From: Tahibacter soli
GTDB taxonomy: Bacteria; Pseudomonadota; Gammaproteobacteria; Xanthomonadales; Rhodanobacteraceae
Reading direction: 5' to 3'
NCBI RefSeq assembly: GCF_025717065.2
Contig: NZ_JAOVZO020000019.1
Location: 248,001-312,000 of the forward strand
DNA length: 64,000 nucleotides
Made by a program: the position numbers and the translations under genes. Shown here one piece after another: positions 9,835 through 18,204 of this stretch. A model generated the notes under the pieces. The model had not been told where the DNA came from, did no database searches, and was given only the letters and a program-made list of their open reading frames with translations. Numbering within the stretch: the first letter of the stretch is position 1; each line of letters opens with the position of its first letter.

Positions 9835-12531
9835 ATGAGCGGACCAGGCAGCAGCACCCGCACCGACGTCGCGACGCGCCAGCAATTGCGCGAACGGTGT
9901 CTGGCGCTCGTGCGCCGCTGGCAGCCGCTGGCGTCAGGAGGCTGGGACCGCCCCGCGGCGCGCCAGCTCGCCGAGGAGATCGACCAGGTCGCCGACACGA
10001 GCGAGCGTCTGGGCCTCGACCGGGTGAACGGCGACGCGCTCGAACTCGCCGCGTATCTTTGTTCCTTTATAGACGATGCGCTGGAACCGAACGCGCGCGA
10101 TCTCGCGCGTCTCGCCGATATGGTGCAGCGCCTCGGCGCCGACCTGACCGAGCTGTCGGCGACCGAAATGGCCGCCGTGCATACGCTGCCGAGCCGCATC
10201 AGCGGCGAGATTCCGGTCGTGCGGTCGAGCCGTGTCAGCGGCGAAATGCCCGTTGTACGGCCAAGCCGACCGCCCGCAGAGCCGGCCGCGCCGCCGGTCG
10301 TCGCGCAGGCGCCGGTCGAGGCGTCGCCGTCGGCGGAAGCATCCGAAACGATCGAAGCGCCGCCGGCTGAAGCACCGCGGCCGGCCGGGACGCAGGCCCC
10401 GACGCCCGCGCCGGTTGAAGCCCGAGCCACCTCCGCAGCCGACGCCAACCTGCCGGCTGCCGCCGACAATCTGATGCGCCTGCCGCGCACGATCGCGCTG
10501 CTCGGCATCGACGATTCGACCGCACCGGGTCTCGTCTCCGCGCTCGGCGAACGCGGCTTCGATGCGCGCGTACATACCGACGCGCAGGCGCTGCTCGAAT
10601 TCCTCGCCGGCGCCGTGCCCGGCGCGCTGCTGCTCGACGCGCGCAAGCTGCGTGTGTTCGGCCGCGTGCGCGCGCTGTACGAGCGGCTCGCGAACGCCGG
10701 CGAAATGCTGCCGAGCCTCATCGTGCTGTCGCCCGACAACGACCTGGGCCACCGCCTGCTCGCGATGCGCGCCGGCGCCGCGGCGTTCTTCCAGCCGCCG
10801 GTCGACAGCCTGCGCGTGCTCGCCAAGCTCGACGAACTGCTCGCGCACACCGAAGCGCCGGCGTGGCGCGTGCTGCTGGTCGACCCCGACCGCGGCCACG
10901 CCGTCGACGCCGCGCGCGCGCTCGCCGAACGCGGCATGACCGCGCGCATCGTCTCGACCGGGCAGAACACGCTCGGCGCGCTGTCCGAATTCCGGCCCGA
11001 CGTCGTCGTGATCGACTGCGCGCTGCCCGACGTGCGCGGCATCGAACTGACGCAGATGATCCGGCAGCAGCCCGAATACGCGGCGGTGCCGATCATCCTC
11101 GCCGCCGAAGCGTCCGACGTGAACCTGCGCTTCGACGCGATCGCGGCCGGCGGCGACGAATTCCTGGTCAAGCCGCTCAAGACGCGTCACCTGCTCAGCG
11201 CCGTGACGTCGCGCGTTCGCCGCGCGCACTGGCTGCGCGAAGTCATCGGCAATCCGGACGGCCGCGACGGCCGCACCGCGCTGTACTCGCGCGCGACGCT
11301 GATCGACAAGCTCATGCACGCGCTCGGCGACCGTTCGGCCGCGCTCTTGACGATCGCGATCGACCGCCCGCAGGAGCTGCGCGAGAAGATCGGCCTTGCC
11401 GGGCTCGCCGCATTCGACGTGCACGTCGGCCAGCTCCTGCGCGCGCAGCTCGACGAAGTCGATCTGCCGGCGCAATACAGCGATTTCCATTATTTCGTTC
11501 TGCTGCATCGCCGTTCGCGCGGCGACATCACCGCCGCGGCCGAACGCGTGCGCTTCGCGCTCGCGACGCAGGCATGGGAGCACCAGGGCCAGAGCCATAC
11601 GATCAGCGCGAGCATCGGCATGTCGATGCTCGGCGGCGAACACGCGAACGTCGACGCGGTCGTGACCAACGCCGAGGCCGCGCAGCTCGCCGCGGCGCAC
11701 CTGGGCGGCAACCGCGTGCTGTGGTTCGAGGCGAAGGAAGCGGCATTGCTGCCTTCCGACCCGCTGCTCGCCGTGCGCGCCGTGTTGAGCCGCCCGCTGA
11801 CGCCGGAACAGACGCTGTTCGAATACCAGCCGATCGTGCCGCTCGCCGGCAAGCTGGTCGGCCAGTTCGAACTCGGCTTCAAGGTGCGCAGCACGCAGCA
11901 GACCGGCGTCGCCGTCGCCTACGCCGACCTCGCGCCGGTCGCGGCGGAATGCGGCCAGCTCGCCACGCTCGACCGCTGGCTGCTCGAACGTTCGCTCAGC
12001 GTGCGCGAAGAACATCTCAAGCGCGGCCGGCAATGGCGGTTGTTCGTACCGCAGTCGGTCGCGAGCCTGCTCGACCCGGACATCCCGTACTGGCTCGCGC
12101 GCGAACTCAAGGACCGCCACCTTTCCGGCACGGGCCTGACGCTCGAGCTGCCGTGCTCGGAGCTGATCGACGCCGGCGCGCGCGCCGCCGAGCGGCTGAA
12201 ATTTCTGCACCAGAACGGCGTGCGCGTCTGTCTCGTCGACTTCGGTCGCGACTGGGCCGCCGTACACGCGCTCAAGAACCTCACGATCGACTTCGTGCGG
12301 CTTTCGCCCGGCCTCGTCGAAGAACTCGGCACGGCCAAATCGATCAGCGACACGCTGCTTGCGCTCGTGCGCAAGGCGCACGCGGCCGGCTGCGCGGTGA
12401 TCGCGCCGGAAGTCGATTCGATCAACCGCGCGCACCTCCTGCTGCGCCTCGGCGTCGACTACGGCGTCGGTCCGGCATTCGCCCGCCCGGGCCCGCAGCC
12501 CGAGTTCGATTTCTCGCGACCGCTCTGGTAG
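9835..12531 (+). CDS. Dual-receiver protein with degenerate GGDEF and EAL domains
   Basis: The 898 residues divide into a helical N-terminal module (about 1-115); an Ala/Pro-rich linker (145-210) preceded by two copies of an SRxSGExPVVR phrase (120-143); a divergent first receiver (about 218-338); and a second receiver (about 343-462) with phospho-acceptor-like Asp394 (VVVIDCALPDVRG) and Lys446 (FLVKPLK). A GGDEF-fold domain (about 478-640) follows, in which the signature is replaced by YSDFHYF (548-554). The last domain is EAL-fold (about 655-898), with the signature replaced by QFELGFKV. Neither cyclase nor phosphodiesterase residues are intact. The likely role is therefore phosphorylation-controlled signalling or c-di-GMP/protein binding rather than catalysis. 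The GGDEF letters at 439-443 belong to the receiver's (G)xDxFLxKP loop and are not the cyclase motif. Confidence 0.85.
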   Translation: MSGPGSSTRTDVATRQQLRERCLALVRRWQPLASGGWDRPAARQLAEEIDQVADTSERLGLDRVNGDALELAAYLCSFIDDALEPNARDLARLADMVQRLGADLTELSATEMAAVHTLPSRISGEIPVVRSSRVSGEMPVVRPSRPPAEPAAPPVVAQAPVEASPSAEASETIEAPPAEAPRPAGTQAPTPAPVEARATSAADANLPAAADNLMRLPRTIALLGIDDSTAPGLVSALGERGFDARVHTDAQALLEFLAGAVPGALLLDARKLRVFGRVRALYERLANAGEMLPSLIVLSPDNDLGHRLLAMRAGAAAFFQPPVDSLRVLAKLDELLAHTEAPAWRVLLVDPDRGHAVDAARALAERGMTARIVSTGQNTLGALSEFRPDVVVIDCALPDVRGIELTQMIRQQPEYAAVPIILAAEASDVNLRFDAIAAGGDEFLVKPLKTRHLLSAVTSRVRRAHWLREVIGNPDGRDGRTALYSRATLIDKLMHALGDRSAALLTIAIDRPQELREKIGLAGLAAFDVHVGQLLRAQLDEVDLPAQYSDFHYFVLLHRRSRGDITAAAERVRFALATQAWEHQGQSHTISASIGMSMLGGEHANVDAVVTNAEAAQLAAAHLGGNRVLWFEAKEAALLPSDPLLAVRAVLSRPLTPEQTLFEYQPIVPLAGKLVGQFELGFKVRSTQQTGVAVAYADLAPVAAECGQLATLDRWLLERSLSVREEHLKRGRQWRLFVPQSVASLLDPDIPYWLARELKDRHLSGTGLTLELPCSELIDAGARAAERLKFLHQNGVRVCLVDFGRDWAAVHALKNLTIDFVRLSPGLVEELGTAKSISDTLLALVRKAHAAGCAVIAPEVDSINRAHLLLRLGVDYGVGPAFARPGPQPEFDFSRPLW

Positions 12532-12644
12532 TCCCCCGCAATCCCCGATCGCCGCTGCGACGTCCTGCCGCACCCGCCGCGGCCGTTGTTGTGCGCTAAT
12601 TCTCGACGCAGTAGAGTGCCAAATACAGCACTGGGGAATTAGCT

Positions 12645-12658
12645 ACAGGTACACCTGT
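12645..12658. promoter_or_regulatory. Short dyad upstream of ompW
   Basis: ACAGGT-AC-ACCTGT is a 6+6 inverted repeat 63 bp before the ompW start. A longer pair, GCTAATTC (12595-12602) and GAATTAGC (12636-12643), flanks the putative promoter. Either could be an operator; the identity of a binding protein is unknown. Confidence 0.35.
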
Positions 12659-12721
12659 TCACCGAACGCCGCGCCGCTCGCGCGCGGCGCGGACCGTCTC
12701 ATCTGCGTTGCGGAGGTTCTC

Positions 12722-13339
12722 ATGCGTCATCATCGTCTCGTTTGCCTCGTTCTCGCCTCCGCCGCCGCGTGCGGCGGCACCGTCCATGCCGCCGAGGGAG
12801 ACTGGGTGCTGCGCGTCGGCGCTCACAACGTCGATCCGAAATCGAACAACGGCCGCCTCGCCGGCGGCACGCTGCGCGCCGAGGTCGGCAGCGAAATCCG
12901 CCCGACGTTCATGCTCGAATATTTTCTGTCGCGCAATCTCGGCTTCGAGATCCTCGCGGCGCTGCCGTTCGAGCACGAGGTGAAGCTCAACGGCGTCAAG
13001 GCCGCCGACGTCAAACATCTGCCGCCGACGCTGTCGCTCGCGTGGCATTTCAATCCGGAAGGCCGCGTCTCGCCGTTTCTCGGCGTCGGCATCAACTACA
13101 CGACGTTCTTCGACATCCACGAGACCGGTCCGCTCGCGGGCACGCAGCTCGGATTGAAGAAGTCGTGGGGCGCGGCGGTCCACGCCGGTGTCGACTTCGC
13201 GATCGACGAGCGCTGGTCGCTGATGCTCGATGCGCGCTGGATGGACATCGACACCGAGGCGCGCGTCAACGGCGTGAAGGTCGGCACCGTCAACATCGAT
13301 CCGATCGTCTACGGCTTCGCGTTCGGCTATCGATTCTGA
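12722..13339 (+). CDS. ompW: OmpW-family outer-membrane beta-barrel protein
   Basis: The 205-residue protein has a signal peptide ending at VHAAEG. The mature part has OmpW landmarks: WVLRVGAHNVDPKS at the N-terminus, FMLEYFLSRNLGFEILAALPF in the middle, LPPTLSLAWHF, SPFLGVGINYTTFF, and a terminal beta-strand ending in aromatic GYRF as expected for BAM recognition. OmpW proteins form a narrow eight-stranded barrel thought to pass small hydrophobic compounds. The length fits the family. The ATG is preceded by GCGGAGG. The gene is monocistronic and convergent with sufT. Confidence 0.92.
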   Translation: MRHHRLVCLVLASAAACGGTVHAAEGDWVLRVGAHNVDPKSNNGRLAGGTLRAEVGSEIRPTFMLEYFLSRNLGFEILAALPFEHEVKLNGVKAADVKHLPPTLSLAWHFNPEGRVSPFLGVGINYTTFFDIHETGPLAGTQLGLKKSWGAAVHAGVDFAIDERWSLMLDARWMDIDTEARVNGVKVGTVNIDPIVYGFAFGYRF

Positions 13340-13380
13340 GGCCCGGGCGCCGGAACGGCGACGTTCCGGCGCCGCTGCGG

Positions 13381-13938
13381 CTACATCATGCCGGTTTCGA
13401 GCTTCGCGACGTCCGACATCATCGCGTGATTCCACGGCGGATCGAACGTCAGCTCGACGTCCGTGTCGGCGATGGTCGGTATCGCGAGAATCTTCGTGCG
13501 CACGTCGTCGACAAGGATGTCGCCCATGCCGCAGCCGGGCGCCGTGAGCGTCATGCGCACGCGCACTTCGCGGTCGCCGCTTTCGCCGCGCACGACGTCG
13601 CATTCGTAGACGAGGCCGAGGTCGACGATGTTGACCGGAATTTCGGGATCGAAGCACGTGCGCAACTGCTGCCAGACGAGTTTTTCGACGTCGGCGTCGC
13701 TCGCGCCGGCCGGCAGTTCGATGCCTTCGGGCGGTTCCTTGCCGATCGCGTCGGCGTCTTCGCCGCGGATGCGGAACAGGTTGCCGTCGACGTACACGGT
13801 GAAGCTGCCGCCCAGCGCCTGCGTGATGTAGCCGATCTGGCCCGCGGGCAGGGTCACCGTCTGGCCTTGCGGCACCATGACGGCTTCGCAGTCGCGTTCG
13901 AGCTTGATCGGTTCGGAGGTGTGGCTGTAGCCGGACAT
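13381..13938 (-). CDS. sufT: SufT-like DUF59 Fe-S assembly protein
   Basis: The 185-residue product has an N-terminal region (MSGYSHTSEP to about 80) typical of SufT and a DUF59/MIP18 domain. That domain carries DPEIPVNIVDLGLVYE and LTAPGCGMGDILVDDV with the conserved Cys of the GCGMG motif, and PPWNHAMMSD near the end. Members assist maturation of Fe-S proteins. In this organism the gene stands apart from any suf operon, between ompW (convergent) and the MocR-type regulator. The start follows the family pattern and gives the expected length; longer readings extend into the regulator gene and are not supported. Confidence 0.85.
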   Translation of the reverse strand: MSGYSHTSEPIKLERDCEAVMVPQGQTVTLPAGQIGYITQALGGSFTVYVDGNLFRIRGEDADAIGKEPPEGIELPAGASDADVEKLVWQQLRTCFDPEIPVNIVDLGLVYECDVVRGESGDREVRVRMTLTAPGCGMGDILVDDVRTKILAIPTIADTDVELTFDPPWNHAMMSDVAKLETGMM

Positions 13939-13982
13939 GTGGTCGAAGATTCCTGCGGTGTACTGCGCTGAGCGGTCGCCGA

Positions 13983-15437
13983 TTATGCGGCAGAGCGCCG
14001 GGAAAGGCCGAGATCGGCGAGGCAGGCGCCGAAAACGCGCATCGCGGCTTCGATGTCCGCCGGCGGCAGGCTCGCGTAGCCGAGCAGCAGCCCTTCGCGC
14101 GGTGCCCGGCCGAGAAAATAGGGTTCGATCGAGTAAAGCCCAAGGCCGCGCTCGGCCGCGAGCGCGATCAATTTTTCGCATTGCGGCCGGGTCACCCCCG
14201 GCAGCCAGGCGACGAGGTGCATGCCCGCGTGCGAATCGGCCACTTCGACCGCGCCGCCGGCGTAGCGCTTGAGCCCCGCGAGCATCGCCGTGCGGCGCTG
14301 CTTGAGCGTCTTGGCGGCGTCGCGCAGGTGGCGCTCGAAGCCGCCGTCGGCCATGAACCGCGCGAGCGCGCCCTGTTCGATCGCCGGGCAGCCGCGGTCG
14401 CAGAACCACTTCGCCGCGACGAACGCCTGCTTGAGTCCCGGCGGCAACACCATGTAGCCCAGGCGCAGCGACGGAAACAGCGTCTTGGAGAAGCTGCCGA
14501 TGTAGATCACGCGGCCGTGGCTGTCGAGCGACTGCATCGCCGCGAGCGGGTGCGCGTCGTAGCGGAATTCGCCGTCGTAGTCGTCTTCGATGATCCAGCA
14601 GCGCTGGCTGTGCGCGTACTCGATCAGCTCCAGACGCCGCGCGAGCGACATCACCGCGCCCGCCGGAAACTGGTGCGACGGCGTGACCGCGACGAGCCGC
14701 GCGCCGCGCTGCGGCAGCTGTTCGGTGATGAGCCCGTCGGCGTCGACGCCGACCGTTTCCACTTTCGCGCCGTGCGCCTGGAACACCTGGCGCATGCCGC
14801 GGTAGTGCGGATCTTCGATGATCACCGATTCGCCCGGTTCGACCAGCGTCGCGGCGGCGAGGAAGAACGCCTGCTGCGTCCCCGACACGATCAGCACGTC
14901 GTCCGGCGTCGCGACGATGCCGCGGCGGCGCGCGACGTAGTCGCACACCTGCAGCCGCAGCGCGGCGAGACCCTGCGGGTCCGGGTAGTCCATTTCGGCA
15001 TGCGCCGACGCCTGCGCGAGCGCGCGGCGCCAGGCGCTGGTCAGCGCCGGATTCGTCAGCGGCGCGCCGTACTGCAGGTTGTAGCGCAGGCCTTTGTACT
15101 GGCGTCCCGGAATGATGCGGTCGAACACTTCCTTGGCGCGCTTGGCGTAGCGCGCGACCGGTGCGGTCGGTGCGACGCGCGCGATCGGCGGCGCGCGCGG
15201 CGCTTCGATCGCGGCGACGTAGCTGCCGGAGCCCACCTTACCGACGAGAAACCCTTCCGCGTGCAGTTGCTCGTACGCGGCGAGGACTGTATTTCTGGAA
15301 AGATCCAGTTCGCGCGAAAGTACCCGCGTTGCGGGCAGCCGCGCGCCCGCGGCCACGCGACCGCCGAGAATCGCGGCCTTGAGAGCGCGGGTCAGCTGCG
15401 CATACAGCGCGCCGTTGCCGTCGAGTTCGAGGTAGAT
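13983..15437 (-). CDS. MocR/PdxR-type GntR-aminotransferase regulator
   Basis: The product combines a GntR winged helix (ALYAQLTRALKAAIL, then GARLPATRVLSREL and NTVLAAYEQL) with a fold-type I aminotransferase domain bearing the PLP lysine in SFSKTLFPSLRLGY (Lys318 in this numbering). MocR proteins bind PLP and control genes for vitamin B6, GABA or related amine metabolism. The wHTH clearly continues upstream of the first canonical start (GTG at 15356): the frame stays open to 15470 and matches the usual IYLELDGNGALYAQL beginning, but has no ATG, GTG or TTG there. I place the start at an ATC codon at 15437; a sequencing error is the alternative. The gene is divergent from a PNPOx-like gene, the usual arrangement for a MocR target. 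Confidence 0.85.
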   Translation of the reverse strand: MYLELDGNGALYAQLTRALKAAILGGRVAAGARLPATRVLSRELDLSRNTVLAAYEQLHAEGFLVGKVGSGSYVAAIEAPRAPPIARVAPTAPVARYAKRAKEVFDRIIPGRQYKGLRYNLQYGAPLTNPALTSAWRRALAQASAHAEMDYPDPQGLAALRLQVCDYVARRRGIVATPDDVLIVSGTQQAFFLAAATLVEPGESVIIEDPHYRGMRQVFQAHGAKVETVGVDADGLITEQLPQRGARLVAVTPSHQFPAGAVMSLARRLELIEYAHSQRCWIIEDDYDGEFRYDAHPLAAMQSLDSHGRVIYIGSFSKTLFPSLRLGYMVLPPGLKQAFVAAKWFCDRGCPAIEQGALARFMADGGFERHLRDAAKTLKQRRTAMLAGLKRYAGGAVEVADSHAGMHLVAWLPGVTRPQCEKLIALAAERGLGLYSIEPYFLGRAPREGLLLGYASLPPADIEAAMRVFGACLADLGLSRRSAA

Positions 15438-15481
15438 GGCTGCAGCCCCGGTTGATTGGCCCTGCGAATATTAACCGATGC

Positions 15482-15525
15482 GGTCCTGCAATGGGTCCGA
15501 TTGACCGCGTAACGTCGCCTGGACC
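15482..15525. promoter_or_regulatory. Candidate MocR operator in divergent promoter
   Basis: Two direct GGTCC half-sites start at 15482 and 15494, and an inverted GGACC lies at 15521. MocR family members commonly bind direct repeats with such short boxes between their own gene and the divergent target. The assignment is inferred from position and pattern. Confidence 0.4.
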
Positions 15526-15543
15526 TTAGTCGGAGGCCGTTCC

Positions 15544-16215
15544 ATGCGCCCCAACCCTGCCGCACCGCGCGGCGCGCGCCACGAAGTGCGCCGCCTGCGC
15601 GAACGCGCCGCCTACGACCGCGCGAGCGTCCATGCCGTGCTCGACGCGGGTTTTCTCGCGCACGTCGCCTTCGCCGTCGACGGCCAGCCGTTCGTGATCC
15701 CGATGCTGTACGCGCGCGAAGGCGACGCCGTGCTGCTGCACGGATCGATCGCCAGCCGGCTGATGCGCACGCTCGCCGACGGCGTGCCGGCCGCGCTCAG
15801 CGTGGCTCACGTCGACGGCCTCGTGCTGGCACGTTCGCATTTCCACCACTCGGTGAACTATCGCTCGGCCGTGTGCTTCGGCACGGCGCGCGCGGTGGAC
15901 GACGCCGACGCGAAAAGCGCGGCGCTCGCACGATTCGTCGACGCGATCGTGCCCGGCCGCGCGGCCGAGTCGCGTTCGGGCGACCGCAACGAACTCGCCG
16001 CGACCGCGCTCATGCGGTTCGAGATCGACGACGCGAGCGCGAAAGCACGCAGCGGCGGGCCGAAGGACGATCCGGCAGATCGCGATCTGCCGGTATGGGC
16101 CGGCGTCGTGCCGACGCATGTCGCGTACGGCATACCCGAGCCCGACGAGAACGGCGCCGCATTCGCGCCGCCCGAGTCCGTAAGACGCTTGATCCAGGGA
16201 GCCGCGCAGCCATGA
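15544..16215 (+). CDS. Pyridoxamine 5'-phosphate oxidase-family flavoprotein
   Basis: The 223-residue protein reads like the FMN-binding split-barrel (PNPOx-like/Nim-type) family: an N-terminal basic HEVRRLRERAAYDRA helix, GFLAHVAFAVDGQPFVIPMLYAR, GDAVLLHGSIASRLMRTL, LVLARSHFHHSVNYRSAVCFG, and a C-terminal PVWAGVVPTHVAYG. Such proteins bind FMN or PLP; the substrate is unknown. The ATG has a clear TCGGAGG ribosome site. It is divergent from the MocR regulator, which probably controls it, and its stop overlaps the next gene's start (ATGA). Confidence 0.85.
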   Translation: MRPNPAAPRGARHEVRRLRERAAYDRASVHAVLDAGFLAHVAFAVDGQPFVIPMLYAREGDAVLLHGSIASRLMRTLADGVPAALSVAHVDGLVLARSHFHHSVNYRSAVCFGTARAVDDADAKSAALARFVDAIVPGRAAESRSGDRNELAATALMRFEIDDASAKARSGGPKDDPADRDLPVWAGVVPTHVAYGIPEPDENGAAFAPPESVRRLIQGAAQP

Positions 16216-16619
16216 TCGACTACCGCGACGACGCAACGCTCGACGTTGCGACCGCCCGCGACCTCTATGCCGCATGCTCGCTCGGCGAGCGGCGCCCGAT
16301 CGGCGACGACGCGCGCCTCACCGCGATGCTCGCGCACGCGAACCTCACGATCACCGCGTGGGACGGAGACCTCCTGGTCGGCATCTCGCGCAGCCTGACC
16401 GACTACGGCTGGACGACGTATCTCGCCGACCTCGCCGTGCGCGAAACGCATCAGCGGCACGGCATCGGCAAGGAGCTGATCCGCCGCACGCAGGCCGCCG
16501 CGCCGCAGGCGAAGATCGTGTTGCTGGCCGCGCCGGCGGCGGTGAACTACTACCCGCGCATCGGCATGCGGCATCACGCGTCGGCGTGGATGCTCGACGG
16601 CGACGAGCCGCTGCGCTGA
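16212..16619 (+). CDS. GNAT-family N-acetyltransferase
   Basis: The 135-residue protein has the GNAT core: LTITAWDGDLLVGISRSLTDYG, YLADLAVRETHQRHGIGKELI (the Q/RxxGxG acetyl-CoA loop is QRHGIGKE) and NYYPRIGMRHH at the end. The start codon overlaps the stop of the PNPOx-like gene by four bases, so the pair is translationally coupled and probably under MocR control. The acyl acceptor is unknown. Confidence 0.85.
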   Translation: MIDYRDDATLDVATARDLYAACSLGERRPIGDDARLTAMLAHANLTITAWDGDLLVGISRSLTDYGWTTYLADLAVRETHQRHGIGKELIRRTQAAAPQAKIVLLAAPAAVNYYPRIGMRHHASAWMLDGDEPLR

Positions 16620-16620
16620 C

Positions 16621-16658
16621 CGGGCGGCGCCCAACGGCTATCATCGCGGCGCCGCCCG
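16621..16658 (+). terminator. GC-rich hairpin after the acetyltransferase gene
   Basis: CGGGCGGCGCC pairs perfectly with GGCGCCGCCCG around a 16-nt loop directly after the stop codon. There is no U-tract, so it may be a Rho-dependent pause site, an mRNA-stabilising hairpin or an attenuator before the next gene 28 bp on. Confidence 0.45.
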
Positions 16659-16685
16659 ACCCGGAGCCGACGATGAGCCGACGCC

Positions 16686-17135
16686 ATGACCGTATCGACC
16701 GCAGCGATGACTGAGCCGCGACGCCGCGCGTCGGCGTTCGACGTCGCATTGAGCGCCTTGATCGTGGTCATGATCGCGCTGGCAGCCGGCGCGGTGTGGG
16801 CGATGATCGCGCTGTGGTTCGGCCGGCCGTTCGCGGCGCTCGCGCTGCCGCTCGGCATGGTGATCGGCTTCGCGATGCGCTCGGCCGGCTTCGGCGGCAC
16901 GTGGCTCGGCGCGGCGGCCGCGGCGCTGCTGACGCTGGTCGCGAGCGCCTACGCGCAGGGGCTGATCGCGAGCACGACGGTCGCGCTCGCGATGGGTTTC
17001 AACCTGCTCGAAACGCTCAAGCGCATCGGCGCGGAATTCGCGTTCGCGGTCGCGTGGGCACGTGCGACGCCGGTGGATCTGGCGATTTTTGCCGCGGGAG
17101 CGGTGATTGCGGCGGTGGTTGCGGGGCGGCGTTAG
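16686..17135 (+). CDS. Small integral membrane protein, unknown family
   Basis: The 149-residue protein has about four hydrophobic helices (VALSALIVVMIALAAGAVWAM, PFAALALPLGMVIGFAM, TWLGAAAAALLTLVASAYAQ and AIFAAGAVIAAVVAG). A shorter start at the internal Met eight residues in (16707) is equally possible. It is the third plus-strand gene after the PNPOx/GNAT pair and overlaps the convergent Fic gene by four bases. The function is not recognised. Confidence 0.6.
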   Translation: MTVSTAAMTEPRRRASAFDVALSALIVVMIALAAGAVWAMIALWFGRPFAALALPLGMVIGFAMRSAGFGGTWLGAAAAALLTLVASAYAQGLIASTTVALAMGFNLLETLKRIGAEFAFAVAWARATPVDLAIFAAGAVIAAVVAGRR

Positions 17136-18103
17136 AGCAGGATCGTCGAACTGCCTGCGACGACCCGCGCAACGAGTTCCCGCTGTGCCGCCCGCACGGG
17201 CTCTGCGACGAAGCCCGCAGCCGAACCGTTCGCCCAGCCGGCATCGCGCAAGCGTGTGAAGTAGAGCGGAGCGTTCTTTGCGGACCAGCGCAGCGTCGCA
17301 GCGACTTTTTGTTCCGTCAACGCGACGCCGTCGGCAAACAGGTCGAACAGGCGCGGTGCGCTGTTCGCGCCGACGAGTTCCGACAGTGTCGTGCGCAGCT
17401 CGCGCTCGCGCGTTGCAACTTCGAACGAGAAGTCGCAGGCCCATTCGTCAAGGTTGCGCCACAGCCTCAGATACGCATCGCTGATACCGGCCTGCATCGC
17501 GTCGAAGCGATGCGTGAAGGCCTTGCGATGTACGCTCAGCGCGAGCGCGACGATCATTGAACGCAGACGCGCGGGCGAGGTCGTCGCGCCGATCGCGGCG
17601 ACGAGCAGTCGCGACAAGCGGCCGTTGCCGTCGGCGAACGGATGGATATGGATGAGCTGGTAATACGCAAGCGCCTGCTTGATCCAGACCGGGACGTCGG
17701 TTCTCGCCAGAAACACGGCGAGATCGGACATCAGCGGTTCGATGGCGGACGACGGCGGCGGGACCAGTTTCGCGTCCTCCGGCGAGCGGCCGTTGACCCA
17801 GGCGATGGCGTCGCGATAGCCGGACGCGTGCGGCAAACCCGTCAACGCACCATGGGCAAGCCGAAGCCGGTCGATGTCGATCGCGCCTTTCGTAAGTATC
17901 GAGAGCGCCGCTTCGCATTGAAGGTCCGCGCAGAGCAGGTTCGCAGGCGTCGCTGCACACCTAATCGCCACCAGCAACCAAGGCGCGACAAGCGTTGCCG
18001 ACGGGGAAGAAGTCTCGGGCACCCCGGGCACATCCACTGCAACATCGGCAAGCAGCGACGGGAGAAAGTACTCGGCAACGGTGCCGGTAATCACGATCGG
18101 CAT
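17132..18103 (-). CDS. Fic-family protein (putative AMP transferase)
   Basis: The 323-residue reading from ATG (MPIVITGTVAEYF) contains the Fic core HPFADGNGR with catalytic His154, followed by LSRLLVAAIG. An N-terminal helical region and a C-terminal winged-helix-like region (VALTEQKVAATLRWSAKNAPLYFTRLRDAG) are as in Fic_N/Fic proteins of about 330-370 residues. Fic enzymes transfer AMP from ATP to hydroxyls of target proteins. The frame remains open far upstream, but that part overlaps the next gene and lacks Fic_N-like sequence. The start at 18103 has only a weak ribosome site. It is the last gene of a three-gene minus-strand cassette. Confidence 0.85.
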   Translation of the reverse strand: MPIVITGTVAEYFLPSLLADVAVDVPGVPETSSPSATLVAPWLLVAIRCAATPANLLCADLQCEAALSILTKGAIDIDRLRLAHGALTGLPHASGYRDAIAWVNGRSPEDAKLVPPPSSAIEPLMSDLAVFLARTDVPVWIKQALAYYQLIHIHPFADGNGRLSRLLVAAIGATTSPARLRSMIVALALSVHRKAFTHRFDAMQAGISDAYLRLWRNLDEWACDFSFEVATRERELRTTLSELVGANSAPRLFDLFADGVALTEQKVAATLRWSAKNAPLYFTRLRDAGWANGSAAGFVAEPVRAAQRELVARVVAGSSTILL

Positions 18104-18204
18104 GGCAATACGCTGGCCGCGTTCGAAGCCCGAGATTGGATTCGAGGCCAAATTTTTCCCCGCTACACACAACCCGTCAGCCGCTGCTTGCCACGAGTAC
18201 GCCG

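Noticed and set aside
11149..11163. GGDEF letters in the second receiver of the signalling protein
   Set aside because: They occur in the receiver's conserved (G)xDxFLxKP loop, not in the cyclase active site.
16672..16713. 13-codon leader frame ahead of the small membrane protein
   Set aside because: Too short and without features such as amino-acid runs; probably chance.
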